A stretch of 41,704 nt of DNA, from NCBI RefSeq assembly GCF_900129075.1, contig NZ_FQVH01000023.1, positions 1 to 41,704 on the forward strand. Reading direction: 5' to 3'. A program made the position numbers and the translations under genes. Source of the DNA: Caldanaerobius fijiensis DSM 17918 (GTDB taxonomy: Bacteria > Bacillota > Thermoanaerobacteria > Thermoanaerobacterales > Caldanaerobiaceae). This document shows positions 8,695-17,300 of the stretch, piece after piece. Within the stretch, counting starts at the first letter, position 1, and each line of letters opens with the position of its first letter. The notes under the pieces are model-generated. The model did not search any database and was not told the DNA's origin. It saw only the letters and a list, made by a program, of their open reading frames with translations.

Positions 8695-9036
8695 AAGCCC
8701 AGGATATTTAATTTGCCAAGGGCGGTAGGAGTTACTGCTGATGAAGAATACGGAAAGGACGTGGATATTATCAGAGGTATAAAGATGAAGGAATAGATAT
8801 ATATTACCCTTATTTTATAGCTGAAAAAAGTGGAACACTAGAAGTTTGCAATTCTCGAATTATAATAGAGGCTGTAGATGGAGATCTATGGAACTTGGTA
8901 ACAGAGGGGAAAAGGAGTGAAATAGATCAAGATAAAATTAATATTATGGCGATTCTTGAGCAATTACCTGAAGGTGTAGATCCTTCAGACTATCCTTGAT
9001 ATTGAACCAGGGCCTGAAATAGTTCCATTTTATTAA
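8695..9036 (+). pseudogene. broken gene of unknown family, two frameshifts
   Basis: Protein-like sequence continues across three reading-frame pieces. FNLPRAVGVTADEEYGKDVD then IIRGI ends in TAG at 8794. From about 8784 a second frame gives GIDIYYPYFIAEKSGTLEVC and IEAVDGDLWNLVTEGKR, ending in TGA at 8997. DIEPGPEIVPFY then runs in the first frame to TAA at 9034-9036. The pieces fit together as the C-terminal part of one protein. The IEAV..DLW.LVT.GKR stretch faintly recalls PEP/pyruvate-binding ATP-grasp domains, but I would not assign it. The remainder of 8543-9052 holds only the repeat end and terminator. Confidence 0.45.
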
Positions 9037-9052
9037 TATATTATAAAGGATG

Positions 9053-10006
9053 ATGGGTTTGATAATATCCGCTAGTAGGCGAACAGATATTCCGGCTTTT
9101 TATGCTGAATGGTTTATGAATAGAATACATGATGAAAAAGTGGTGGTATATAATCCGTACAATAAATTAGGACAATAGATTTCTTTAAGTCCGAAAGATG
9201 TGGATGTTATTGTGTTTTGGTCAAAAAATTATGGACCAATGCTTGATAAACTGGATGAGTTAAAAGATAAATACAGATTGTATTTTTTATTTACAATAAC
9301 GGGTCTTAAAGGAATATTAGAAGAGAATGTAATAGACCCAAACGTGGCTATAGAACAATTTATTAATATATCTTCAAAATTTTCACCAGAACATATTCAA
9401 TGGAGGTTTGATCCCATAGTTCTTACAAATGTAATACAAGGTGATTTTTATATTAATAAATTTAGAGAAATAGCAAAAAGATTATGCGGTTATACACATC
9501 GATGCTATATTAGCTTTGCTAATATATACCCTAAGGTATTAAGAAATTTTGAGCATCTAGAAAGAGAGAGAGGTATTCGATTAGTAGAAAAGGACAATGC
9601 CTATAAAAAGAAAATTGCCGAAGAATTAGCGGACATTGGACTAAAGTATGATATAAAATTATATAGTTGCTGCAATGATTTTTTAATAAGTGATAAAATT
9701 GGTAAAGCAAGTTGTATAGATATCAATATTTTAAACCGCTTATATAATATCAATATCAAGGCATCTAAAAGCCCAACCAGACAACAGTGTGGCTGTTACA
9801 AAAGCGTAGATATTGGAGTGTACAATACATGCCCTAATGGATGCTATTACTGTTATGCCAATTATAACAAAGAAATGGCTGTGAGAAATTATAAGCAACA
9901 TGATTCTAGATCAATGTTTTTGCTTAACAAGAATATCGAATTAGTAAAAAGATTACCGGATAAAAAATGTGAATGTGAACAAATTAGTATTTTTGATATG
10001 CTATGA
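9053..10006 (+). pseudogene. DUF1848 protein (probable radical-SAM-like) with in-frame TAG
   Basis: The full frame starts at ATG 9053 (or 9050) with IISASRRTDIPAFYAEWFMN, the highly conserved DUF1848 N-terminus, and runs to TGA at 10004-10006. It is interrupted by one TAG at 9176-9178 (codon 42), exactly where related proteins read a normal residue between NPYNK and ISLSP. Downstream of the stop the next start, GTG at 9200, would drop the conserved N-terminus. The C-terminal part holds CPNGCYYCYAN, a C-x3-C-x2-C cluster resembling radical-SAM iron-sulfur ligands. Only the one point change breaks the gene, so it is either a recent nonsense mutation, a sequence error, or readthrough. The function of the family is unknown. 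Confidence 0.75.
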
Positions 10007-10213
10007 ATATGGATGTTATATATAAATATTTAAGAAAATTTAAAAAGATTGATATAGAGCCGTTTTTTTTACCTATGAGGAGTATATAAACGGCAATTAT
10101 CCTTTTAAGGATGGGTAAGTCGCAGTACCTTAAATGAGTGTAGAATATGAAGAAGTGATATGTTTCACATATTTTCAAAGAATGAAATCCAAATATGAAA
10201 GGGGTGTAATTTT
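10007..10213 (+). other. zorA leader with stem-loops
   Basis: No intact gene is present. A short frame from ATG 10003, overlapping the DUF1848 stop, encodes only 28 residues (starting MNMDVIYKYLRKFKK). GCCGTTT at 10059-10065 pairs with AAACGGC at 10088-10094. ATCCTT-TT-AAGGAT at 10099-10112 forms a tight hairpin, and GGTA/TACC follows shortly after. Neither hairpin has a run of T behind it. These could be a leader structure or an operator region for the Zorya operon. No confident promoter was found. Confidence 0.35.
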
Positions 10214-11836
10214 TTGAATTTCAAAGAGATTACACTTTTTATAATAAGAGTTATTCCAGGTTTTACTAATAAATTTTGCTGGGGTATTTTGCTTATTGCT
10301 TTAATTACTCTAGTTTTTACTCACCGGAAACCTTGGCAATATATTAGAATAATAGATAAGTACATGAAAAAAATTCACAACACATCGGATAAAGATATGT
10401 TATTAGAAGAGCTTATTGAATTGACAGATGAAATAATAGAAAAAAAGAAAAATGACAAATACGTAACTGGATTACTTGAAAAGTTTAAAAATAGGTGCTA
10501 TAGTGGCAATATAAAAAATGCTGTGGATGTTTTGGATTATACGGCTTTGGTTGAAATTCCTGGTGAGCGAAAGATATTTGACATGATGCCAGGTGTATTT
10601 ACAGGCCTTGGCATCTTGGGTACTTTTATGGGATTGGTTCAAGGCTTAAGTGATCTTAACTTTTCGGGGAGCACTCAGGCATTGGAGCAAGGGATAAATA
10701 ACTTAATATCAGGAATGTATTTGGCGTTTCTTACATCAATAGCAGGCCTTGTTTCTTCTTTAGGGTGGTCTTTAGTAGATAGAGGGTTGATTCATTATTA
10801 CAGAAGAAAAATCGATTCTTTTCATTCCTCGTACAAAAAAGTATTTGCGCAAAAGGAAATAGACGATTATCTCAAAGACATCAGAGAGATTCAGGAAGAG
10901 CAAAAGACATATATGCAAAAATTTGTATCGGATTTTTCCCTAGAGCTTAGCAACGTGTTGTCAAATATGCTGGAACAAAGGATATTTCCTGAATTTGCTA
11001 ATATTATAAATCAGCAGGTTACATCTAAGATCGTGGAATCCTTTGATAATACCATTGGAGAGATTAAGCAGTCCACTGAAAGCTCAAAACAGATGATTGA
11101 GAGGTTTGCTAATCTGGCATACGATAATCAGTTAGAAGGAGTTCAAAAGATTGTTAATAAGTTTATAGAAAGTATGGATCTGTCATTAAAAGGGAAATTT
11201 GCGGATTTGGGTGAGTCCATCGGCGAGATGATAAAGTGGCAGCAAATGGTTAAAGAAGGCATGAATGAACTTATAGAAAAATTGTCGAACAACATACTGA
11301 ATTTACAGGATGTTAATAGAGCTATTGAAAACATAATTACAAACTTCTCTGATTATTTCGATAAAATCAATACAGCTAACAACCATATGGTTGAGAACAT
11401 ATCAAAATTAGAATCTGTTTCCTCTAATATAAATGGACTTATTGAAGATATGTCAAAAATGATAAGAGATATCAACGAGCAAAAAGATTTATTGTTAAAA
11501 GATAAGACAGAGCACATTCAAATAATATCTAGATACATATCGGAGATCAATGAAAAGTTCGGCTTGCTTGAAAAGAGTTATGCCAATATAAGTAAGGACA
11601 TCGATATCTTAAACAACAGCCTCAAACAATCTATGGAAGAATTTGCTAATAAAACCCATGAAGGACTTAAGCGAAGTTTATCTTTGTTTGATGAAGAGCT
11701 TGCCAGTATAACAAGTTATCTAAATTCCACATTAAGCGAAATTGAAGAAGCTGTAGATGAATTACCGAAGGTGATTATTGAATTTAAAAAGACCTTAAGA
11801 AACAATGAGAAGGAGATGCAGACCATTGAAGGATGA
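10214..11836 (+). CDS. zorA: Zorya ZorA, MotA/TolQ-like membrane motor subunit
   Basis: This 540-residue protein is the stator-like membrane subunit of the Zorya anti-phage system; with ZorB it forms a proton-driven complex that senses phage attack at the envelope. An N-terminal hydrophobic segment (about residues 20-36) is followed by a cytoplasmic part. Two further helices, in PGVFTGLGILGTFMGLVQGL and ISGMYLAFLTSIAGLVSSLG, match the MotA/TolQ/ExbB fold. The remaining 300 or so residues are a long coiled-coil tail rich in I, E, K and N, which is diagnostic of ZorA. The start is TTG at 10214 with AAAGGGGTG eight bases upstream. It overlaps zorB. The assignment is strengthened by zorBCD directly behind. 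Confidence 0.92.
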   Translation: MNFKEITLFIIRVIPGFTNKFCWGILLIALITLVFTHRKPWQYIRIIDKYMKKIHNTSDKDMLLEELIELTDEIIEKKKNDKYVTGLLEKFKNRCYSGNIKNAVDVLDYTALVEIPGERKIFDMMPGVFTGLGILGTFMGLVQGLSDLNFSGSTQALEQGINNLISGMYLAFLTSIAGLVSSLGWSLVDRGLIHYYRRKIDSFHSSYKKVFAQKEIDDYLKDIREIQEEQKTYMQKFVSDFSLELSNVLSNMLEQRIFPEFANIINQQVTSKIVESFDNTIGEIKQSTESSKQMIERFANLAYDNQLEGVQKIVNKFIESMDLSLKGKFADLGESIGEMIKWQQMVKEGMNELIEKLSNNILNLQDVNRAIENIITNFSDYFDKINTANNHMVENISKLESVSSNINGLIEDMSKMIRDINEQKDLLLKDKTEHIQIISRYISEINEKFGLLEKSYANISKDIDILNNSLKQSMEEFANKTHEGLKRSLSLFDEELASITSYLNSTLSEIEEAVDELPKVIIEFKKTLRNNEKEMQTIEG

Positions 11837-12518
11837 GGACAAAGTACACGATTACTGGCAGTCTTATTCAGATTTGATGGCTGCGTTACTTTTGATGTTT
11901 GCCCTTTTGATTGTCATTATGATTTATAAATATGCCGGCATTGCTGCTGAACTCAGTTTGCAGAAGGCAAAGGTTGATGACTTGATTGGCGTGAGGGCTC
12001 GTATAATAGACCAGCTTTTTAAGGAGTTTAGCAATTCAGATATGACGCTTAGTATAGATCCCCAAACTGGGGCTATAAGCTTTAGCGAAGGTGTATTCTT
12101 TGACAAGGATAAGTTTGAGTTAAAGGAGGAAGGTAAAAGGTATTTGAATGAGTTTATCCCGCGGTACTTATCGATACTCATGGATCCACGGTTTAAAAGG
12201 TACATATCGCAGATAATTGTAGAGGGCCATACCGATGATACCGGTGATTATATGTACAATCTGGAGCTCTCTCAGAAGAGGGCGTTTGAGGTTGTCAGAT
12301 ATATATTGCAATCTAATATAAAAGGCATTGACTCTAAGACAAAAGCAGATTTGATGTCATATATAACGGCCAATGGCCGCTCATACAGCCAGTTAATTAT
12401 TGAGAACGGGAAGGTAAACAGGCAGAAATCCAGGAGGGTAGAATTTAAATTTCGCTTAAAAGAAGAGGAAATGATAATGGAGATGCAAAAAATCCTCGGG
12501 AAGGGATCTGTAAAGTGA
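11826..12518 (+). CDS. zorB: Zorya ZorB, MotB/OmpA-like motor subunit
   Basis: This 230-residue protein has a single N-terminal membrane helix preceded by YWQSYSDLMAALLLMF; the Asp is placed like the proton-carrying Asp of MotB. A peptidoglycan-binding OmpA-like domain follows (VEGHTDDTGDYMYNLELSQK, then RAFEVVRYIL) and a C-terminal RVEFKF strand. It anchors ZorA to the cell wall and carries the proton path. An ATG at 11805 is in frame, but the ribosome site AGAAGGAG at 11808-11815 lies downstream of that start and is spaced ten bases from TTG 11826, so 11826 is preferred. The 3' end overlaps zorC by four bases. Confidence 0.92.
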   Translation: MKDEDKVHDYWQSYSDLMAALLLMFALLIVIMIYKYAGIAAELSLQKAKVDDLIGVRARIIDQLFKEFSNSDMTLSIDPQTGAISFSEGVFFDKDKFELKEEGKRYLNEFIPRYLSILMDPRFKRYISQIIVEGHTDDTGDYMYNLELSQKRAFEVVRYILQSNIKGIDSKTKADLMSYITANGRSYSQLIIENGKVNRQKSRRVEFKFRLKEEEMIMEMQKILGKGSVK

Positions 12519-13720
12519 GCACCCATGAATTCGTGTATATTCCTCATAAATTGCTTGAGACTAAAAATCGCATAATATCGAATAGTTCAAATAAGGCAAT
12601 AATTTTTGAAAAAAATAATGATGAAGAAGAAAGGCTCATGTTGCTGCAAAAAATAGATAAGACGCCATTTAAAGATATACACGATCTGGCATTTACGTTA
12701 AAAAGTCGTGAACTGTACCTGTTGATTTATTATTTTGCTGGTGCTGATTTTAACATCGATCCCAATAAGATTTATGAAATTATAAGATTGAGGTTTAAAA
12801 AGAAATTCGCCGCTTTGCTCTGGGAACAGTATCAGAATAATTATTACAATAAGATGTATGTGTATTATTTTACGAGATTTTGCAATGAATTTAAAGAGGC
12901 TTTTATTGAGCTGTTTAAGGATGAGAAAATATTGCGGTTTATTAAGGTAATGATGGTTAACGATAATGTAATCAAATTTATTTGTGTTTATATAAGTAAA
13001 ACTAAACTGAATTTAGATAAGTTTTTTAATACATTTAAGATTAATGAAAAATCAAAGTTGGGATTGAATATAAAAAAATATTTTTATCTGTATTGTGATA
13101 GAGAAACTTATGTGAGCAGCGAGCCGCAAGTAATTTTGAATACAGTAAAATCATACAATCAAAATGAATTGCTGATGTTTATTGAAAACTATGTTGGTAA
13201 TGTATCATTTTCTGAGCTTAACCATGATATAATGGAATATATATTAGAAAACAAAAAGGTACCTGAAAATAGAGAAAAAGATTTCTTCTGGAAAGATGTT
13301 TCTGAGCCGGTATGGAGCAAGTGCAGAAAATGGTTTTTAGATAATTCGATGAAAAAGCATCTTGATGGCCCGAGATATAATTTTTGGGCAAACTATCTTG
13401 ATTATATTAAGGACTTTGTTGTGGTTAAAAAGAACAACCGCAATCAAGCAATTTATTTTATATATTTTGGCGAATTTGTAGTGGTTGAATTTGAACCTAT
13501 TGGCGCTGCCTATATATATAGAACAGATGTATTTAAGCGCCGATTTGGCGCGTTTGCCAGTGAAGAAAGCTCTAAAAGTAATAGCTTTTTTAAAGATGAA
13601 AGCATTGCTATCGCTAGGATAATACACGGAGGAAGATGGGAATTCAGAGCATATAATATTGTACGACAGCTGCTGAAGGGTGAGTGGTTTGATAAGGATT
13701 TCAAAAGACTTAACAGATAA
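12515..13720 (+). CDS. zorC: Zorya ZorC, EH-signature-type cytosolic effector subunit
   Basis: This 401-residue protein is in the third position of a type I Zorya operon. The C-terminal third contains the EH_signature-like pattern: a W-S-K-C-R-K-W segment, RYNFWANYLDYIKDF, then YFGEFVVVEFEPIGAAYIYR and a final RIIHGGRWE. The N-terminal two thirds are helical and not recognisable by eye. ZorC is thought to work with ZorD downstream of the ZorAB signal, probably by binding DNA. The start is GTG at 12515, overlapping the zorB stop (GTGA), with GGAAGGGATC upstream. It overlaps zorD by about 30 bp. Confidence 0.85.
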   Translation: MSTHEFVYIPHKLLETKNRIISNSSNKAIIFEKNNDEEERLMLLQKIDKTPFKDIHDLAFTLKSRELYLLIYYFAGADFNIDPNKIYEIIRLRFKKKFAALLWEQYQNNYYNKMYVYYFTRFCNEFKEAFIELFKDEKILRFIKVMMVNDNVIKFICVYISKTKLNLDKFFNTFKINEKSKLGLNIKKYFYLYCDRETYVSSEPQVILNTVKSYNQNELLMFIENYVGNVSFSELNHDIMEYILENKKVPENREKDFFWKDVSEPVWSKCRKWFLDNSMKKHLDGPRYNFWANYLDYIKDFVVVKKNNRNQAIYFIYFGEFVVVEFEPIGAAYIYRTDVFKRRFGAFASEESSKSNSFFKDESIAIARIIHGGRWEFRAYNIVRQLLKGEWFDKDFKRLNR

Positions 13721-16334
13721 GGGTATTAAGATTGTTTGTCAGGTTTTAAAAAAGAAAAAGCCTGTTGAAATGAAAATACCGCTTTTTTTAAACCCAGTAG
13801 AATTCTTAAAGAATATCTCGCCTGATGAAATGGAGACATTAAACGTAATTGAAGGTTTGTGGCAGGAAGGTATTTTGCAAGAGGAAGACAATACTTACAT
13901 TATACCTTATGAATTTTTGTACAATATCACTGAAGATCAGAGACGTATACTTTGTCTTCCTGGCGAAGATAACACCATAAGACTCCATATAAAAGCGAAG
14001 GGAATCCTTGGCAACAGTGATTTTACGTTGATACCTGACATATACATAAAAGATGAGAAAATGGGGCCTCTGGATAGAAGGATTAAAAATGTGGTATCCC
14101 ACAAAGGCTGCCTTTATTTGATACCATTAAATCTTTACAGCCTTTTAAACGAGATAGATGCGTATAAGCCCACTGCTGACCCTTTATTGCAGGCGAAGAT
14201 CATCGCAAAAGTCAAATATAAAGCTAAGTCGGCTAATGTGACTTTTGATAAATTTCTGGAAAGCGAAGAAGTGTACTATTCTGAAAAACTGGATGTGGAT
14301 ATAGTTAAGCACAGCGACGACTATATCCAGATTGTACCGATTTTGGGCAATGGAATCGATAGTTTATTAAAAGATGATAAAGATAAGGTCTTAAAACAGC
14401 ATAACACGTTATACGGTGAAGGTATAAAGAGGAAAAGAATTTTTTTGGAAGATAGGATCGTACAAAATTATAATAAAATTCTTAGACAAGGGCATCTTAA
14501 AGGGGCTCAGATACCAAGGTTTTTGACTGACCCGTACTCTATTTTACCTGAAGATATAGATTTGTCTAATTTCAGTAAAAGGGTAAAGGAGCTCGGGCTT
14601 AGGGTCTACAGGGCTAATCCGTATGTTAATATAGAAAGAGATAAAGATTCCGGGTGGTTTGATTTTGAGATAGGTGGAATCATACATGAAGATACCGGTT
14701 TGGATCTTGATGAAGATGGTGATAACACACGGGAAAATGCACTAGGAGATAATGGTAAGATCGATGTAAACGAATATAGGCGATTGGTTCAAAAAGCTGT
14801 CGAAAGCGGAGAAGATTACGTAAATTATAAAGGTAATTGGATAAAAATTGACAGAGAGCAGGCCAGCAAATTTTTAAATATAGTCGACAACGAGTCGCTT
14901 GTTAAGACACAGAGGATAGATATTACCCGATTACCTTATGTCTTGAAAATATATGAAAACATAGATAATCTGGAGTACAACGAGACAGCGTTAAGCTTGA
15001 AAAAACAGCTTACAGGTGATTTTAGCATAAGTGATTTTAGATATCCTATGTATTTAAAAAATTGCCAGCTGTACCAGCATCAAAAAGAAGGATTTTTATG
15101 GTTTAAGGGCTTGTACGAAAATTACCTGGGCGGACTACTTGCCGATGATATGGGTTTAGGTAAGACTTTACAGATAATTAGTTTTTTATGTTATCTAAAA
15201 GAATGTAATGCAATTAAACCTACGTTGATTGTAGCTCCATACACTTTGTTAGATATATGGGAAAGCGAGATACGCAAGTTCTCTGAAATTACCTCTGTAT
15301 ATAGACATATGGGTTACAAAAGATATAGAACACCCGAGCTTTTAGAAGATTATGAAATCATATTAACCACTTACGAGACATTGGTCAGAGATCAATTGCT
15401 GTTAGGTCAAATAGACTGGCAGGCAGTTGTTTGTGATGAAGCACAGAAGATAAAAAATACCACAACATTAACTACCTCAGCAGTTAAGGCCTTAAAAGCT
15501 AGGATCAAGATAGCTATGACCGGGACTCCTGTGGAGAACAATCTAGGTGAGTTATGGTGTATAATAGACTATGTGCAGCCTGGCCTTTTGTCTAGTTATC
15601 AGGAGTTTAAGAAGACGTATCAAATACCTATAGAGGATGCTATAAGCAATAAAAGTGAAACATATGTAGAAGTAAAGAATAGGTTACTGAATACGATAAA
15701 GCCTGTGTACTTAAGGAGGGCAAAAGATGGGATTTTATCCCTTCCTGCGAAAAATGAGTTTTTTTCAGAAGTAGAACTTACAGCATTGCAAGAGAAACTC
15801 TATTGTCAATTGATAGGAGATTATAAAAACAAAGGCGAAAGTAAATCGCCTCTTGGTGTGTTGCAAAAGTTGATGGAATTGTGTGCCCATCCACGCCTTA
15901 TACAAGATGATGGTGAAGGGAATACCTCTCAACTTTTAAGTGAGTCAGGGAAACTTCAACGCCTTATAGAACTTTTAAATGAGATAAAGCGTAGAGGTGA
16001 AAAGGCGGTTATATTTACCCATTATATAAAGATGCAGGCAATATTGAGAAAAGTTATAATGGATGTCTTTGGCATAAATTGTCCTGTGATAAATGGCAAC
16101 ATTAAAGGCGATAGGATGAGTGTTATAGACAGCTTCAAAGAATCTTCAGGCTTTGGCGTTATTATTCTCTCTACAAGAGCTGCCGGCGTAGGTGTTACCA
16201 TAACTGAGGCCAATAATGTGATTCATTACACAAGGGATTGGAATCCAGCTGTTGAAAAGCAGGCTACAGATAGGGTTTATCGGATAGGCCAGACTCGCGA
16301 AGTAAACGTTTATTACCCTGTGCATAAGCAGTAG
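13689..16334 (+). CDS. zorD: Zorya ZorD, SNF2-family helicase (3' end frameshifted)
   Basis: This protein has 881 residues in this frame. About 440 N-terminal residues of unassigned fold are followed by a SNF2/Swi2 ATPase. Landmarks are YQHQKEGFLWFKGL, Walker A ADDMGLGKTLQI near residue 490, DEAQKIKN near 585, MTGTPVENNLGELW, and the helicase C-domain motifs VIFTHYIKM, STRAAGVGVTITEANNVIHY and ATDRVYRIGQT. In Zorya I, ZorD is the DNA-acting effector. The frame ends at TAG 16332, but the natural C-terminus continues one frame over to 16482. GTG at 13680 would overlap the ribosome site; TTG at 13689 lies eight bases after GAAGGG and is preferred. Confidence 0.9.
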   Translation: MIRISKDLTDKGIKIVCQVLKKKKPVEMKIPLFLNPVEFLKNISPDEMETLNVIEGLWQEGILQEEDNTYIIPYEFLYNITEDQRRILCLPGEDNTIRLHIKAKGILGNSDFTLIPDIYIKDEKMGPLDRRIKNVVSHKGCLYLIPLNLYSLLNEIDAYKPTADPLLQAKIIAKVKYKAKSANVTFDKFLESEEVYYSEKLDVDIVKHSDDYIQIVPILGNGIDSLLKDDKDKVLKQHNTLYGEGIKRKRIFLEDRIVQNYNKILRQGHLKGAQIPRFLTDPYSILPEDIDLSNFSKRVKELGLRVYRANPYVNIERDKDSGWFDFEIGGIIHEDTGLDLDEDGDNTRENALGDNGKIDVNEYRRLVQKAVESGEDYVNYKGNWIKIDREQASKFLNIVDNESLVKTQRIDITRLPYVLKIYENIDNLEYNETALSLKKQLTGDFSISDFRYPMYLKNCQLYQHQKEGFLWFKGLYENYLGGLLADDMGLGKTLQIISFLCYLKECNAIKPTLIVAPYTLLDIWESEIRKFSEITSVYRHMGYKRYRTPELLEDYEIILTTYETLVRDQLLLGQIDWQAVVCDEAQKIKNTTTLTTSAVKALKARIKIAMTGTPVENNLGELWCIIDYVQPGLLSSYQEFKKTYQIPIEDAISNKSETYVEVKNRLLNTIKPVYLRRAKDGILSLPAKNEFFSEVELTALQEKLYCQLIGDYKNKGESKSPLGVLQKLMELCAHPRLIQDDGEGNTSQLLSESGKLQRLIELLNEIKRRGEKAVIFTHYIKMQAILRKVIMDVFGINCPVINGNIKGDRMSVIDSFKESSGFGVIILSTRAAGVGVTITEANNVIHYTRDWNPAVEKQATDRVYRIGQTREVNVYYPVHKQ

Positions 16335-16482
16335 AGGTAAAACAGTAGAAGAGCGTTTAAATGAGGTATTGCAGAAAAAGCTTCAACTTCTTAATGAAGT
16401 GATTGTACCGTCAAGTTATCTGAATATAACAGAAGAAAATTATGACTATTTATTACAAGATTTTTCCGATTGGTCACCATGA
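16324..16482 (+). pseudogene. out-of-frame C-terminal tail of zorD
   Basis: In the +1 frame the sequence reads ISSRGKTVEERLNEVLQKKL and goes on to IVPSSYLNITEENYDYLLQD, ending in TGA at 16480-16482. The GKTVEERL...L..K segment is the standard end of SNF2 helicases, just after VNVYYPV in the zorD frame. One base inserted (or two lost) between 16320 and 16331 explains the break. The full protein would be about 930 residues. Confidence 0.8.
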
Positions 16483-16500
16483 TCTTAAAATAGAGGACGA

Positions 16501-16527
16501 GTACGTAACACATGACCCGTTACGTAC
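16501..16527. other. perfect 9-bp inverted repeat between zorD and tpx
   Basis: GTACGTAAC (16501-16509) and GTTACGTAC (16519-16527) pair perfectly around a 9-nt loop. It lies between two convergent genes, where a two-way terminator is expected. There is no T run on either side, so factor-independent termination is unsure; a protein-binding site is possible. Confidence 0.5.
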
Positions 16528-16601
16528 CCGTTTGCTATTATATTAAGTAAGATTTGTCCAAAATATACGACCAGGCCAAAATAATGATGTAGGCGATGAC
16601 G

Positions 16602-17138
16602 TTAATTTTGTAGAGCGTTCAAGGACTTTACCACGCTTAAAGCCGCGTCGTAGTCAGGTTCCTGAGTGATTTCTTTGACGTACTCCACATAGCGTATAAT
16701 GTCGTCTTTATCCACCACGAATACAGCCCTTGCAAGGAGACGCAACTCTTTTATCAGAACTCCCCAGTTTTTGCCGAAGGACGCTTCTCGGTGGTCCGAC
16801 AGAGCCCTCACTCTGTCTATACCTGCTGCTGCACACCATCTTTTTTGGGCAAAGGGAAGGTCCATACTGATGACGATGACCTCTACGTCGGGGCTAAAAG
16901 ATGTGGCTTCTTTGTTAAACCTCCTGGTTTCGGTGTCACAGACCGGTGTATCCAAGGATGGCACTGAAACTATTAACCTTATCTTGCCCCGGGTAGTGTC
17001 CAGGGTTTCTTCCTCTAGATTGCTGTTCAGTACCTTAAAGTCGGGAGCTTTGTCTCCTACCTTTAACGCCGGGCCTATTAGAGTTACCGGCGCACCATTA
17101 AATGTGACGTGACCATAACGCTCGTTAAATTCAGACAT
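16602..17138 (-). CDS. tpx: thiol peroxidase (Tpx)
   Basis: This 178-residue peroxiredoxin reduces hydroperoxides in the cytoplasm using thioredoxin. The peroxidatic Cys67 sits in the Tpx motif VPSLDTPVCDTETRRF, and Cys102 (KRWCAAAGI) is the expected resolving cysteine. The start at 17138 (MSEFNERYG) has AAGGAG eight bases before it; an upstream in-frame start at 17177 has no ribosome site. It is convergent with the Zorya operon and divergent from the Nramp gene. It is a stand-alone gene with its own promoter. Confidence 0.95.
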   Translation of the reverse strand: MSEFNERYGHVTFNGAPVTLIGPALKVGDKAPDFKVLNSNLEEETLDTTRGKIRLIVSVPSLDTPVCDTETRRFNKEATSFSPDVEVIVISMDLPFAQKRWCAAAGIDRVRALSDHREASFGKNWGVLIKELRLLARAVFVVDKDDIIRYVEYVKEITQEPDYDAALSVVKSLNALQN

Positions 17139-17194
17139 TTTAAACATCTCCTTATTAATAATAGTTCTTAACAACAATTATCTTTTAATTACTA

Positions 17195-17222
17195 ATTATA
17201 ATACATAAGATTCAGGAGTCAA
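17195..17222 (-). promoter_or_regulatory. sigma-A promoter of tpx
   Basis: On the minus strand TTGACT (17222-17217) and TATAAT (17200-17195) are 16 bp apart, 57 bp before the tpx start codon. Confidence 0.75.
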
Positions 17223-17248
17223 TACTTTTTTTATTTTTTTTACTGTAG

Positions 17249-17254
17249 TATAAT
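17249..17254 (+). promoter_or_regulatory. possible -10 box of the Nramp gene
   Basis: TATAAT at 17249-17254 lies about 47 bp upstream of the Nramp start within an AT-rich stretch. No good -35 is seen, which would suit an activator-dependent or repressed promoter. I could not find a clear metal-regulator operator. Confidence 0.35.
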
Positions 17255-17300
17255 ATATATACTCATTTTCAAAAATCATTGAACTGGCTAGGATGGTGAA

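Noticed and set aside
16699-17112. 137-codon plus-strand frame opposite tpx
   Set aside because: It overlaps a clear thiol peroxidase gene and shows no recognisable protein pattern or ribosome site.
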